NCBI GenBank assembly: GCA_030837935.1
Contig: JAUQXU010000304.1
Coordinates: 1-20,627, forward strand
Direction of reading: 5' to 3'
From: Candidatus Brocadia sp.
GTDB lineage: Bacteria > Planctomycetota > Brocadiia > Brocadiales > Brocadiaceae
DNA: 20,627 bases
In this document: one piece after another, positions 6,347 to 14,144 of the stretch
How the letters are laid out: each line of letters starts with the position of its first letter
How positions within the stretch are numbered: position 1 is the stretch's first letter
Translations under genes and position numbers: made by a program
The notes under the pieces: generated by a model
The model's input: the letters and a program-made list of their open reading frames with translations, nothing else
Database searches by the model: none
What the model was told of the DNA's origin: nothing

Positions 6347-8647
6347 ATGAATAGGAAAGTCATTTCAAGTAGTATAGTATTTCAGATTGTTGAAAAACTC
6401 TGGATACCCAAGAAATACCTTCGATCACCGGCAGGATATGATTTTCGATATGTGGACCTAAAGGTGAATGGTTATTTTATGGAATCTCTTCTAGAAAAAG
6501 ATGATATTGTTATTATTTACAGGACTGATTGTGATTTGGAAAAGATCCATGGAAACAGAATAAATGGCAGGCGATGCCTACCCTTATATGTTATGGTGTC
6601 TAATAATCACAAATCAAGGTTTGACACCAACATTACTCCTGAAGGGCTTGCCCTGGCAGTTGTACGAGCCGGCGCTCCGCTTGAACTAAAAGATGCAACA
6701 CGATTCGATTTTCTTACCACAAATAACTTTCCTTGTATAAGCTCAATTCCCCGTCAGATTACAAAGAATTTATTTGATTCAAAAATATCTTTTCCCAATG
6801 CAGATGGCCGAGTTGAAAAGACTGATGATCTTACGTGGATAAGAAACATTCCAAAAGCTGATAACCACGTCCATTTCGGCACTGCCATACCTCCAAAATG
6901 GTGTTACATACTGTCTCTCATTTCTCTTTATCATTGGAACAATTATTGGGAGTGCCAAGGTAATGAGAAGTATGAGAAGTATAGAGATAAAATCACAGAA
7001 ATAACAGAAAGTATAAGTAGTATTATACAAAAAACCTTGAATCCTCCAGAAGACGAGGAAATTACTTTAAAGGATGTTGATTTCAGACGAAGATTTTTGC
7101 ACTATTTTTCTAAGGAATACCAAAGCGCCGAAGTTATATTTCTCAACGATGTTATTAATTATCTGGTTTCAATCATTGATAAGCTGTTCAACAATAAGCA
7201 AATTGCATGTTTGATTAATGTTTTGCTCGGTAGCATCGTACTCGATAAAAAGAGATGGAAAAAATTATATCATAAAGCTTATGTAAGAATTCATTGTTTA
7301 CGAAGAGAGCTTAAAAAGAAAACAGATGGTGAAACAAACATTCATAATCTGGAATTATTCAGAGACTGCAAATATCTGATAAATAATATTCAGCTACCTA
7401 GTTCTTATAAATTTATTTCTGACAAATTTATTAAAGAATTATTTAGTCATGATTACGGAGAAAATATTTTTGAGCCTCTCAGCGAAATGTTATCAACCGG
7501 CAGGGCAAATAATCCATACGGACTTGAACGTTATCTGGCATCTACCGGCCTTGTCGGCAGTAGTTTAATGCAATTTGCCGATACTGTGCTTCTTTCTTCC
7601 ATAAGTATACCTGAATGGGCTGCGGCAAAAAAGGTTAAAAAAAGAATCTTGCTAAAAAAGCCTGGAAAAGGAAACAATCAGGAAAAAGAAATCTCGGATA
7701 ATGTCATACATCTTGAATTACGAACAACACCCCAGGGATTTTTAAACCCATTAGATTTAAAAAATCCCAACAGTACACTGGCAGGCAAACTGATTTGTGT
7801 CGGCTTGGAGTATGGCATAAAGAAGCTACTCAAAACTCCAGATATAATTTCTGCGAATTTGCTTATTTCGATTAAACGTGACCGTGATCGCAAAGATATT
7901 ATTAAATTTATAAACACCGCAGTAGATATGAGGGATGAATACCTCAAATATATAAAAGATAACAAAATCTCCGAGGCAGAGGGTTTTATGATACCCCATG
8001 TTTCTGGTTTAGACGTCGCGGGAATAGAAAGAAATAACCTTCCGGCGGAACTCCACCCCTTTTATAAAGAGGCATTTGAGAAATGCCTGCTTTCCACGAT
8101 TCACGCGGGGGAGACGGAACGCGCGCAGAGTGTGAAAGACGCAATCTTTATGCTTAACGCATCACGGATTGGACACGGTCTTTCTATAAAGGATGACGAA
8201 GAACTCAAACGATTAATCTCGGAAAGAAGAATCTGCGTGGAACTTTGCCCCAAGAGTAATCAGTTTACCAATGGAATCAGGGTATTTCATGAGGAAATGA
8301 AAGATAAAGAGAAAAATATGCATCAAGAAGAATATGTGTACAACAATGACGACTTTCGCGGCAAAATGCTTTTATCCATCAACACCGATAACCCCACCAT
8401 ATCACACAAGGCATCAAGCTGTGATTCCTTTGTCTATCCCTTATCTGAAGAATTTATCTGGCTTTCAGGAATGATTAATGATAAGAAAAAAATACCTTTG
8501 AGCCGATTAGAGGTGTTGTCTCTTATTTACAATGGATTCATCTCCATGTTCGCCCCGGAACAGGCCAAAAAATCCATCATAAGCCAGGCGGATCAAGAGG
8601 TGCTTTCGATATTAGCAGCAAAATATCTCGATATATGTAAGGATTAA
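6347..8647 (+). CDS. Large adenosine-deaminase-fold protein, RdrB (RADAR)-like
   Basis: 766 residues. All core motifs of the adenosine deaminase superfamily are present: PKADNHVHFG (169-178, zinc ligands H174, H176), GLDVAG-x-E (554-561), HAGET (586-590, zinc H586 and catalytic E589), RIGHG (607-611, H610), ELCPKSN (632-638) and SINTDNP (677-683, zinc ligand D681). The HVH-to-HAGE distance is about 410 residues against about 200 in ordinary deaminases, so there is a large insert plus a 165-residue N-terminal region. This layout resembles RdrB, the phage-defence deaminase of RADAR, but no RdrA ATPase is adjacent. The residue after D681 is Asn instead of the usual Asp. The start has no strong ribosome site; a two-codon ATG-AAA-TGA overlaps it at 6342. 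Ordinary purine salvage is unlikely given size and context. Deaminase fold is certain; RdrB identity is inferred. Confidence 0.82.
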   Translation: MNRKVISSSIVFQIVEKLWIPKKYLRSPAGYDFRYVDLKVNGYFMESLLEKDDIVIIYRTDCDLEKIHGNRINGRRCLPLYVMVSNNHKSRFDTNITPEGLALAVVRAGAPLELKDATRFDFLTTNNFPCISSIPRQITKNLFDSKISFPNADGRVEKTDDLTWIRNIPKADNHVHFGTAIPPKWCYILSLISLYHWNNYWECQGNEKYEKYRDKITEITESISSIIQKTLNPPEDEEITLKDVDFRRRFLHYFSKEYQSAEVIFLNDVINYLVSIIDKLFNNKQIACLINVLLGSIVLDKKRWKKLYHKAYVRIHCLRRELKKKTDGETNIHNLELFRDCKYLINNIQLPSSYKFISDKFIKELFSHDYGENIFEPLSEMLSTGRANNPYGLERYLASTGLVGSSLMQFADTVLLSSISIPEWAAAKKVKKRILLKKPGKGNNQEKEISDNVIHLELRTTPQGFLNPLDLKNPNSTLAGKLICVGLEYGIKKLLKTPDIISANLLISIKRDRDRKDIIKFINTAVDMRDEYLKYIKDNKISEAEGFMIPHVSGLDVAGIERNNLPAELHPFYKEAFEKCLLSTIHAGETERAQSVKDAIFMLNASRIGHGLSIKDDEELKRLISERRICVELCPKSNQFTNGIRVFHEEMKDKEKNMHQEEYVYNNDDFRGKMLLSINTDNPTISHKASSCDSFVYPLSEEFIWLSGMINDKKKIPLSRLEVLSLIYNGFISMFAPEQAKKSIISQADQEVLSILAAKYLDICKD

Positions 8648-8740
8648 TAAAAGTATGCCACTTGTCTAAACAATGGGGTGCATCTTAAATTATTATTAAT
8701 GATGCTGAATCAACAATAACGGTATCATGGAGATTGTGAT

Positions 8741-9901
8741 ATGAAAAAAAAGCTACCGCAAAATGCAACATCTTCTAAGAAAGGACACGTTTATGAATTC
8801 TATATTGTTTTAGATAAGGCTAATGACCTAATTAAAGGACAATCAATATTTATTGAAAAATATGGTGACGTTACTTTGACAGATAATAAATTAGTTGATT
8901 TTTCAAAGAATAATTTGCAAATTGAGTCTAAAGACTATAAGGATGATTTAACTGATATGCATAAGAATTTTTGGAATACCCTTATAAATTGGGTTCGATC
9001 CGATTTTAAACAAGATAATTATTGCTGGTTAATTCTATTTACAACTCAAAAGATTGGTTTAAAATCAAAATTTATGGGTTGGAATGATAAATCTGGGAAC
9101 GATAAATATGAAATATTGAAAGAAATTAAGAATGATAATGCTGGTTCAACTAGCAAAGTTAATAGAATAATAAATGAAATTTTCAGTAATACCTCTGAGG
9201 AAACAATAAAGGCTATTTTAAATAAATATATAATAGTAGATTCTTCTCCTTGCTTATCTGAGTATTATCAAACCTTGAAAGATAAAATTGCAAAAAATAT
9301 TCCTGAGCCTTCAAAAGATGATTATATGTCTGCTTTACTTGGATTTTTATTGACTCCGGAAACAGTTGAAAATAACAAATGGGAGATTACTTACGAGAAT
9401 TATTCGTTACGTTGCGAGCGCTTAGCAGAAGAATTTTGTTCTGGAACAAAAATATTCCCTGGGACTTACTTTCGGCAAAAACCTTCCAAAGAGGGAAAAG
9501 TTCAATTTAGTGAATATCTTTTCGTAAAGAAGATAAAAGACATTGAATATGATGTCGTAGTGTCGGAAGCTATAACTCAATACTGGCAGACAATGATGAC
9601 AATTGAAGATGATTTTAAAAAAAGAAATTTTCCTAAAACACATATTGATGTTTTTCAGACAGAGTTAGTAAACCGTTATGGGCCTAAATATAGAAAAGCT
9701 TCTAGGGATACAACGGGTGCTAAAATTGTAAAAGATTCACAGGATTTCTATGATGATATAATGGGAGAGCAACCACCTACTCTAGCCAATTTCAATGATA
9801 CGCCGATTTTTTTCAAGAATGGAATGTATCACGCCCTTGCTGATGATGAAAATAAAAATATTCTATGGAAGTTAGAGAGAAAAAATGAGCAAGGCAATTG
9901 A
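8741..9901 (+). CDS. Effector component of ABC-3C/Lamassu-like system, N-terminal nuclease-like domain
   Basis: 386 residues. The N-terminal part looks like a DUF4297/Cap4-type restriction-endonuclease fold: G15-HVYEFYIVLDKANDL (helix), then FIEKYGDV with E39 and D43, then LQIESKDYKDDLTD with Q60, E62 and K64 as the PD-(D/E)xK-like set, then a helix FWNTLINWV. Such domains cut DNA. The C-terminal half (about 200-380) is the place where ABC-three-component effectors carry a shared C-terminal domain; it is not recognised residue by residue. It is the first gene of a tight triplet: its end overlaps the next gene by 17 bases. GGAG lies 8 bases before the ATG. A weak TTGTCT/TTAAAT promoter-like pair precedes it, so it may be separately transcribed from the deaminase. 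Confidence 0.75.
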   Translation: MKKKLPQNATSSKKGHVYEFYIVLDKANDLIKGQSIFIEKYGDVTLTDNKLVDFSKNNLQIESKDYKDDLTDMHKNFWNTLINWVRSDFKQDNYCWLILFTTQKIGLKSKFMGWNDKSGNDKYEILKEIKNDNAGSTSKVNRIINEIFSNTSEETIKAILNKYIIVDSSPCLSEYYQTLKDKIAKNIPEPSKDDYMSALLGFLLTPETVENNKWEITYENYSLRCERLAEEFCSGTKIFPGTYFRQKPSKEGKVQFSEYLFVKKIKDIEYDVVVSEAITQYWQTMMTIEDDFKKRNFPKTHIDVFQTELVNRYGPKYRKASRDTTGAKIVKDSQDFYDDIMGEQPPTLANFNDTPIFFKNGMYHALADDENKNILWKLERKNEQGN

Positions 9902-10364
9902 TAATATTTACGCCCTAATCAACAATCCTTTTGTCCTGGTGGATTATATTATTGAATTCTATAAAAACTATCGAAATCATCAAAATAAAGATATTCTTTT
10001 GTCTTATTTGATTTTGCCATTAATTTTGTATGAGCCTAGCAGAATAAAATTGAAGACTTCAAAGTCAAGTTCTTCGCTGTATTCATTTTTAAAAACACAA
10101 GAAGTTATTGCTGGACTTCCCGAACGTGTTGAGGAATTTAAACCTTTAACAAATATTTGTTTACAAATTGCTTTTGATTCAGGCTTATTAACTTTAACTG
10201 AAGATTTGAGTGTAGATTGTATCGCAATCTCTGGAAGCAGTAATATTACTTGTGATAATGAAGAACATGAAATTTTACACAAATGTTCAGCCAATCTTGT
10301 AAAAATATTCAAATCGTGGGATGTTCCTGCCATATACAGATTGTTAGGGGTAAAAACGTTATGA
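9885..10364 (+). CDS. Middle component of ABC-3C/Lamassu-like system
   Basis: 159 residues, starting inside the end of the effector gene and ending with TGA that shares ATGA with the ATPase start. The sequence is helical with a conserved-looking opening, NNPFVLVDYIIEFYKNY and LLSYLILPLILYEPSRIKLK, typical in feel of the small middle components of ABC-three-component systems (LmuC/DdmB position). No catalytic motif or membrane segment is seen. Its job is probably to bridge the ATPase and the effector. Identification rests mostly on length and position between effector and ATPase; the protein itself has little recognisable sequence. Confidence 0.7.
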   Translation: MSKAIDNIYALINNPFVLVDYIIEFYKNYRNHQNKDILLSYLILPLILYEPSRIKLKTSKSSSSLYSFLKTQEVIAGLPERVEEFKPLTNICLQIAFDSGLLTLTEDLSVDCIAISGSSNITCDNEEHEILHKCSANLVKIFKSWDVPAIYRLLGVKTL

Positions 10365-12328
10365 GATGTTTTGTTAAATACATCATGGTCATAGATAATA
10401 AAGACAAAATCCATTTTGTTACATTTAATGAAGGTCTTAATATTATTACTGGCAAATCTTCTACTGGAAAAAGTGCAATGATTGAGATTTTTGATTATTG
10501 CTTTGGTAATTCAGACTATACTGTTCCAGTTGGTGTTATTACCGATGTAGCTAGAATTTACTGTACAGTGGTTTACAAAGATGGAAATTATTTAATAGTG
10601 GCACGAAGACCTTCTGAAAATAAAGCTTTCATTAAAGTTGAAAATAATGATTTTGTTTCCAATATAGATAATTTTTGTATGGAATATTTTAACAGATATG
10701 ATTTCTTGGGTATTTCAGATTTTAATAAAGAACTCGGTCACTTTTTTGGGTTAGACATTACTGATGTAACAGAAGATGAAGCTGAAAAAGATTATCGAGG
10801 CAGAAAGAAGGGGCGACCATCTATAAGGAACGTAATTTCTTATATATTACAACATCAAAATTTGGTGGCGAATAAGCACGCATTGTTCTACAGATTTGAT
10901 GAAAAGGAAAAGAGAGAACAGACTATTGAACAATTCAAAATATTCTCTGGTTTTGTAGATCAAGAATATTTTGTAAAGAAGCAGGAACTAAAGAAACTGG
11001 AAAGAGATGTAAAACAACTGGAATTAAAGCAAGAAAGAGAAAGGGAATATCAAAATTCACTAATTGGAAAGCTGGGTTTCCATCTGAAAGAGTATCATGC
11101 GGTTACTGGAAGGTCATTGGAAACACAAGCCTCTGAAATGGTCAAACATCCTAAGCAGCATTTGGAAAAACTTTCGGCATTCATTGTTAATGTGGATTAT
11201 AATTCAGATAGTTATAATACGGAGTTGTTGAGCCTTAAAGAGAAAAGGCAAACTCTTACTCTAGAAGTCAGAAATCTTAATTCCAAACTTAATAATATTA
11301 ATGCCTCAATAAATTTTGCAAAACAGTATTCTGCGAAATCTAATAATCTATCAAACACAATTATTCCTACCAGAAATCAAACCAGTATTTGTCCATTTTG
11401 TAAAACAGTGCATACTACTGTAAATAATGAACAAATTCGATTGTCTGAGGCAATTAAATGGTTAAACTCAGAATTACAGAAAATTCCTTATTTCCTGGAT
11501 TCGTTTCTGGAAGAAAAACAAAAGCTGGAAAATAAGATAGGAGAAGAGAAAAAGAAAATAGCCGAGTTAAATAGTGAAATAGATCGAATAGAAGCTATTG
11601 ACAAGAATTTACAAAAGCAACAAAGCCTTGAAAGACAGGCACAAAAAATTCTCTATAAAATTGAAAGTTTTCTGGAAAACATTGTAGAATCAAATCAAGA
11701 TGTTATTGAAAATGAGATCAAGGAATACAAGCAAAAAATAAAAGCAACAAGTACAATATTTAACGTAAAATACGATATATCTGAGAAGATGAAAAGAGCA
11801 GGTGAGAACATTAACAAAAAAATGAATGAAATTGGCGAAAAGTTTGATTTCGAGGAGTCTTACAAACCAATTAATCTGAAATTTGATTTAAACACCTTTG
11901 ATCTATATCAAGAGAGAGATGGTCATAAAATATTTCTTCGTTCTATGGGTAGTGGGGCAAATTGGCTTTACTGCCATCTAAGTCTTTTTTTAAGTTTACA
12001 ATATTATTTTTGCTCAATAGGTGAAAAAAGTATAGTTCCACCAGTGCTTTTTATAGATCAGCCTAGCCAAGTCTATTTTCCGAGCATTGAAATAGACGAA
12101 GCTGAGGAATTTGACCGTAGCAAACTTAAGAAAGATACTGATATTGAAGCTGTTACTAATGTGTACGATCAATTGGTAAAGTTCTGTGATGATACAGAAA
12201 AAAAAACTGGAATACGACCACAGATAATTGTTACTGACCACGCTGACAAGCTGGAATTAAAAAACGGTGATTTCGAGAGTCTTGTAAATGGACGCAGATG
12301 GCGAAAGAGAGGTTTTATTGAAAAATAA
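10361..12328 (+). CDS. SMC/Rad50-like ABC ATPase (DUF3732-type) of ABC-3C/Lamassu-like system
   Basis: 655 residues from the ATG at 10361, which overlaps the previous stop as ATGA; an earlier in-frame ATG at 10283 lies deep inside the previous gene and is rejected. Seen: Walker A GKSSTGKS (31-38), coiled-coil-rich arms (about 200-330 and 355-490), a CPFC motif (C344-C347) between them at the place of the Rad50 zinc hook, a signature-like RSMGSGANW (527-535), Walker B VLFIDQPSQVYFP with D566, and a switch histidine in VTDHADK (H627). The usual catalytic glutamate after the Walker B aspartate is Q567. Such ATPases sense abnormal DNA and license the effector. This is the third and last gene of the triplet. 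Confidence 0.88.
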   Translation: MRCFVKYIMVIDNKDKIHFVTFNEGLNIITGKSSTGKSAMIEIFDYCFGNSDYTVPVGVITDVARIYCTVVYKDGNYLIVARRPSENKAFIKVENNDFVSNIDNFCMEYFNRYDFLGISDFNKELGHFFGLDITDVTEDEAEKDYRGRKKGRPSIRNVISYILQHQNLVANKHALFYRFDEKEKREQTIEQFKIFSGFVDQEYFVKKQELKKLERDVKQLELKQEREREYQNSLIGKLGFHLKEYHAVTGRSLETQASEMVKHPKQHLEKLSAFIVNVDYNSDSYNTELLSLKEKRQTLTLEVRNLNSKLNNINASINFAKQYSAKSNNLSNTIIPTRNQTSICPFCKTVHTTVNNEQIRLSEAIKWLNSELQKIPYFLDSFLEEKQKLENKIGEEKKKIAELNSEIDRIEAIDKNLQKQQSLERQAQKILYKIESFLENIVESNQDVIENEIKEYKQKIKATSTIFNVKYDISEKMKRAGENINKKMNEIGEKFDFEESYKPINLKFDLNTFDLYQERDGHKIFLRSMGSGANWLYCHLSLFLSLQYYFCSIGEKSIVPPVLFIDQPSQVYFPSIEIDEAEEFDRSKLKKDTDIEAVTNVYDQLVKFCDDTEKKTGIRPQIIVTDHADKLELKNGDFESLVNGRRWRKRGFIEK

Positions 12329-12753
12329 TTTAAACCAATATGACGACATCCCGCCTGTAATGAATTTAGTTAATTGGCAGAAATGTTCGAGATTAAGCCA
12401 ATGGATAATAAGCGCATTATGAGGACAAAAAAATAGGGAAAGAAATAATAAGAGACACTATGGGTTAGGTATAGGATAGACGTTGTTTTGTTTGAAAAAT
12501 GAGTCAAATTAATCAAATACTAAAAATGGCAGATGAGAGGAAAACATTATTATCATCCCATCTGTGGTGATTTTTGAGATTGGGTATCTATACAAAAAAA
12601 GAAAAATCCCTATTTTTAAAGCCGTGAAAATCTTATTGGAAATTCATTGAAATTATGTTAAAGATAAGATTGTAATTCAACAAAGTCACGAAAGAATTAC
12701 GAGAGTAATGTACTATTGTTATTAACGTGCAATGGAGCTCGATAGGAGGCTTT
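12329..12753. other. 425-base non-coding stretch after the ABC-3C genes
   Basis: AT-rich, no gene-like frame over 20 codons on the plus strand apart from a short ATG frame at 12359 (MNLVNWQKCSRLSQWIISAL), which may be a remnant. No hairpin with a T-run was seen, so the operon's terminator is not obvious. The last bases carry AGGAGG, the ribosome site of the AbrB gene. Confidence 0.45.
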
Positions 12754-12984
12754 ATGTTGACGGTAAAAATTACTTCTAAAGGTCAAGTAACTATTCCCAA
12801 AGAAATCAGAGATAAACTTGGTATTCGGCCAAGAGAAGACTTAGCCTTTGAAGAAAAAAATGGTACATTCTATATTAAAAAATCTTTTAAAAAATCCCCT
12901 TTTGATAAGTGGGTAGGCAGGCTGAAAAAATATAAAAGGAATAACCCTTACCTGTCAGCATTACCATTCTCCTATTACATTTAG
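12754..12984 (+). CDS. AbrB/SpoVT-family antitoxin
   Basis: 76 residues from the ATG at 12754, chosen over 12727 because AGGAGG lies about 6 bases before it and the family begins MLTVKITSKGQVTIPKEIR. The swapped-hairpin AbrB domain is residues 1 to about 48 (KITSKGQVTIPKEIRDKLGI ... FEEKNGTFYIKK). The tail SPFDKWVGRLKKY is typical of antitoxins paired with PIN toxins; after it the sequence (NNPYLSALPFSYYI) departs from the usual acidic helix, so the toxin-binding end may be altered. It presumably represses the cassette and neutralises the PIN toxin encoded 27 bases downstream. Confidence 0.85.
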   Translation: MLTVKITSKGQVTIPKEIRDKLGIRPREDLAFEEKNGTFYIKKSFKKSPFDKWVGRLKKYKRNNPYLSALPFSYYI

Positions 12985-13011
12985 GCAGCGAATTCTCAGT
13001 GATTTTATTAT

Positions 13012-13476
13012 ATGTTTCGCGTTTACTTAGATAGTTGTGTTTATAATAGGCCGTTTGATGATTATCAAATGGATGAGAAAATATTTGTTGAGGCAATGGC
13101 TTTTTATGTTGTACTCCACTGGGTGGAAAATAGTAAAATTCAACTTATTAGTTCCGATGCCTTGTTATACGAGTGTGAACAAATTGTTGACACGGAAAGA
13201 AAAAGAAGGGTGAGGACTTATTTAAAAAGAGCGATTCATTTTGTTGAACTATCAGCACACATAATAGAACGGGCGAGAATAATAAATAGTTATGGTTTTA
13301 AGAGTATTGATGCTCTTCACATCGCAATGGCTGAGAGCGGATTAGCTGAATATTTTGTGACATGCGATAATAGCATTATAAAGAGAGGAAAGGCATTGCA
13401 GGATAAATTGAAGGTTAAAGTATATGGTATTTTAGAGTTTTTAACGGAGGTGATATATGCTAAAAACATTGAATGA
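13012..13476 (+). CDS. PIN-domain toxin ribonuclease
   Basis: 154 residues. Metal-binding acidic residues of the PIN fold are present in order: D7 in VYLDSCVYNRPFDD, E54 in LLYECEQI, D100 in SIDALHIAMAES and D119 in FVTCDNSIIKRG. PIN toxins (VapC-like) cut tRNA or other RNA. The N-terminal YLDSCVYNRPFDD matches a PIN subfamily often found next to AbrB antitoxins. No ribosome site is visible before the ATG, so translation may depend on the upstream gene. Its end overlaps the next gene by 20 bases. Confidence 0.88.
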   Translation: MFRVYLDSCVYNRPFDDYQMDEKIFVEAMAFYVVLHWVENSKIQLISSDALLYECEQIVDTERKRRVRTYLKRAIHFVELSAHIIERARIINSYGFKSIDALHIAMAESGLAEYFVTCDNSIIKRGKALQDKLKVKVYGILEFLTEVIYAKNIE

Positions 13477-13663
13477 AATTAAAAGAGAAGGGTGGGATGC
13501 CCTCGTTGAAAAACTGGGTATTGCGGGTGCTACAATGTTTGTTATGGAACACGAAAAAGGATACGGCGATTACACGGAGGAAAGAAAAAAGATATTTGCA
13601 GAAAAGAGTCTAGATGTAATAACAAGGGAAATTAAAGACTTAAAGTCCAAAGGAATGATTTAA
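13457..13663 (+). CDS. Small conserved protein of the AbrB-PIN cassette
   Basis: 68 residues, overlapping the PIN gene end by 20 bases and preceded by a strong GGAGGTGAT ribosome site. It reads MLKTLNEIKREGWDALVEKLG, then IAGATMFVMEHEKGYGDYTEERKKIF, then helical. No catalytic motif is seen. Proteins of this look (VEKLG-AGAT ... G-GDYT-ER) are often found beside PIN toxins, from memory; the function is unknown. It could be a second antitoxin or an activity modulator of the PIN protein. Confidence 0.75.
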   Translation: MLKTLNEIKREGWDALVEKLGIAGATMFVMEHEKGYGDYTEERKKIFAEKSLDVITREIKDLKSKGMI

Positions 13664-13792
13664 TCACGATACAGAAATCAAAACTGTGACTAAATTATGC
13701 CCTGTCTGGAAGGCCTAAATCCATTCTCGTAAACTTTCCTGGTAATTATTTTAGTCTCTAATTAAATATTTCATCCGGAATAGAAACTCATT

Positions 13793-14053
13793 ATGAAATG
13801 CATGAAGAGATATCTGTTTATCACTTTATTGATTATAAATTTTTTCACATTAAAAGTTGTTTTTGGGCAGGAAGTAATTCCTAAAGCGATGTCCATTCCT
13901 CAGCAAATTGGTGATTTTATAAGTGGAGCTAGCCCATTTATCATAATTGGATTAGGCATATTACTGATTTTTATTCAGAAGTTAGCTAAATTCGTAGGAA
14001 TTATACTCTTGATAATAGGGTTGATAAGGTTAGTGTTTTTGTTTATCCACTAA
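13793..14053 (+). CDS. Small membrane protein of unknown function
   Basis: 86 residues. An N-terminal signal-like hydrophobic stretch (MKCMKRYLFITLLIINFFTL) is followed by a short polar part (QEVIPKAMSIPQQIGDFISG) and two hydrophobic segments (about 44-60 and 65-84). No family recognised. No good ribosome site is seen, and either of two nearby ATGs (13793 or 13802) could be used. The AT-rich leader contains ATTTCATCCGGAA (13768-13780), which also occurs at 2009-2021. Confidence 0.5.
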   Translation: MKCMKRYLFITLLIINFFTLKVVFGQEVIPKAMSIPQQIGDFISGASPFIIIGLGILLIFIQKLAKFVGIILLIIGLIRLVFLFIH

Positions 14054-14144
14054 AATAAGACCTTCCAAACCATAATAAACAGGGGATATCCCTTCCCAAT
14101 TTCTCCGGGAAAATTTAGCACCGCCCCACGATGGCCCAATCATG

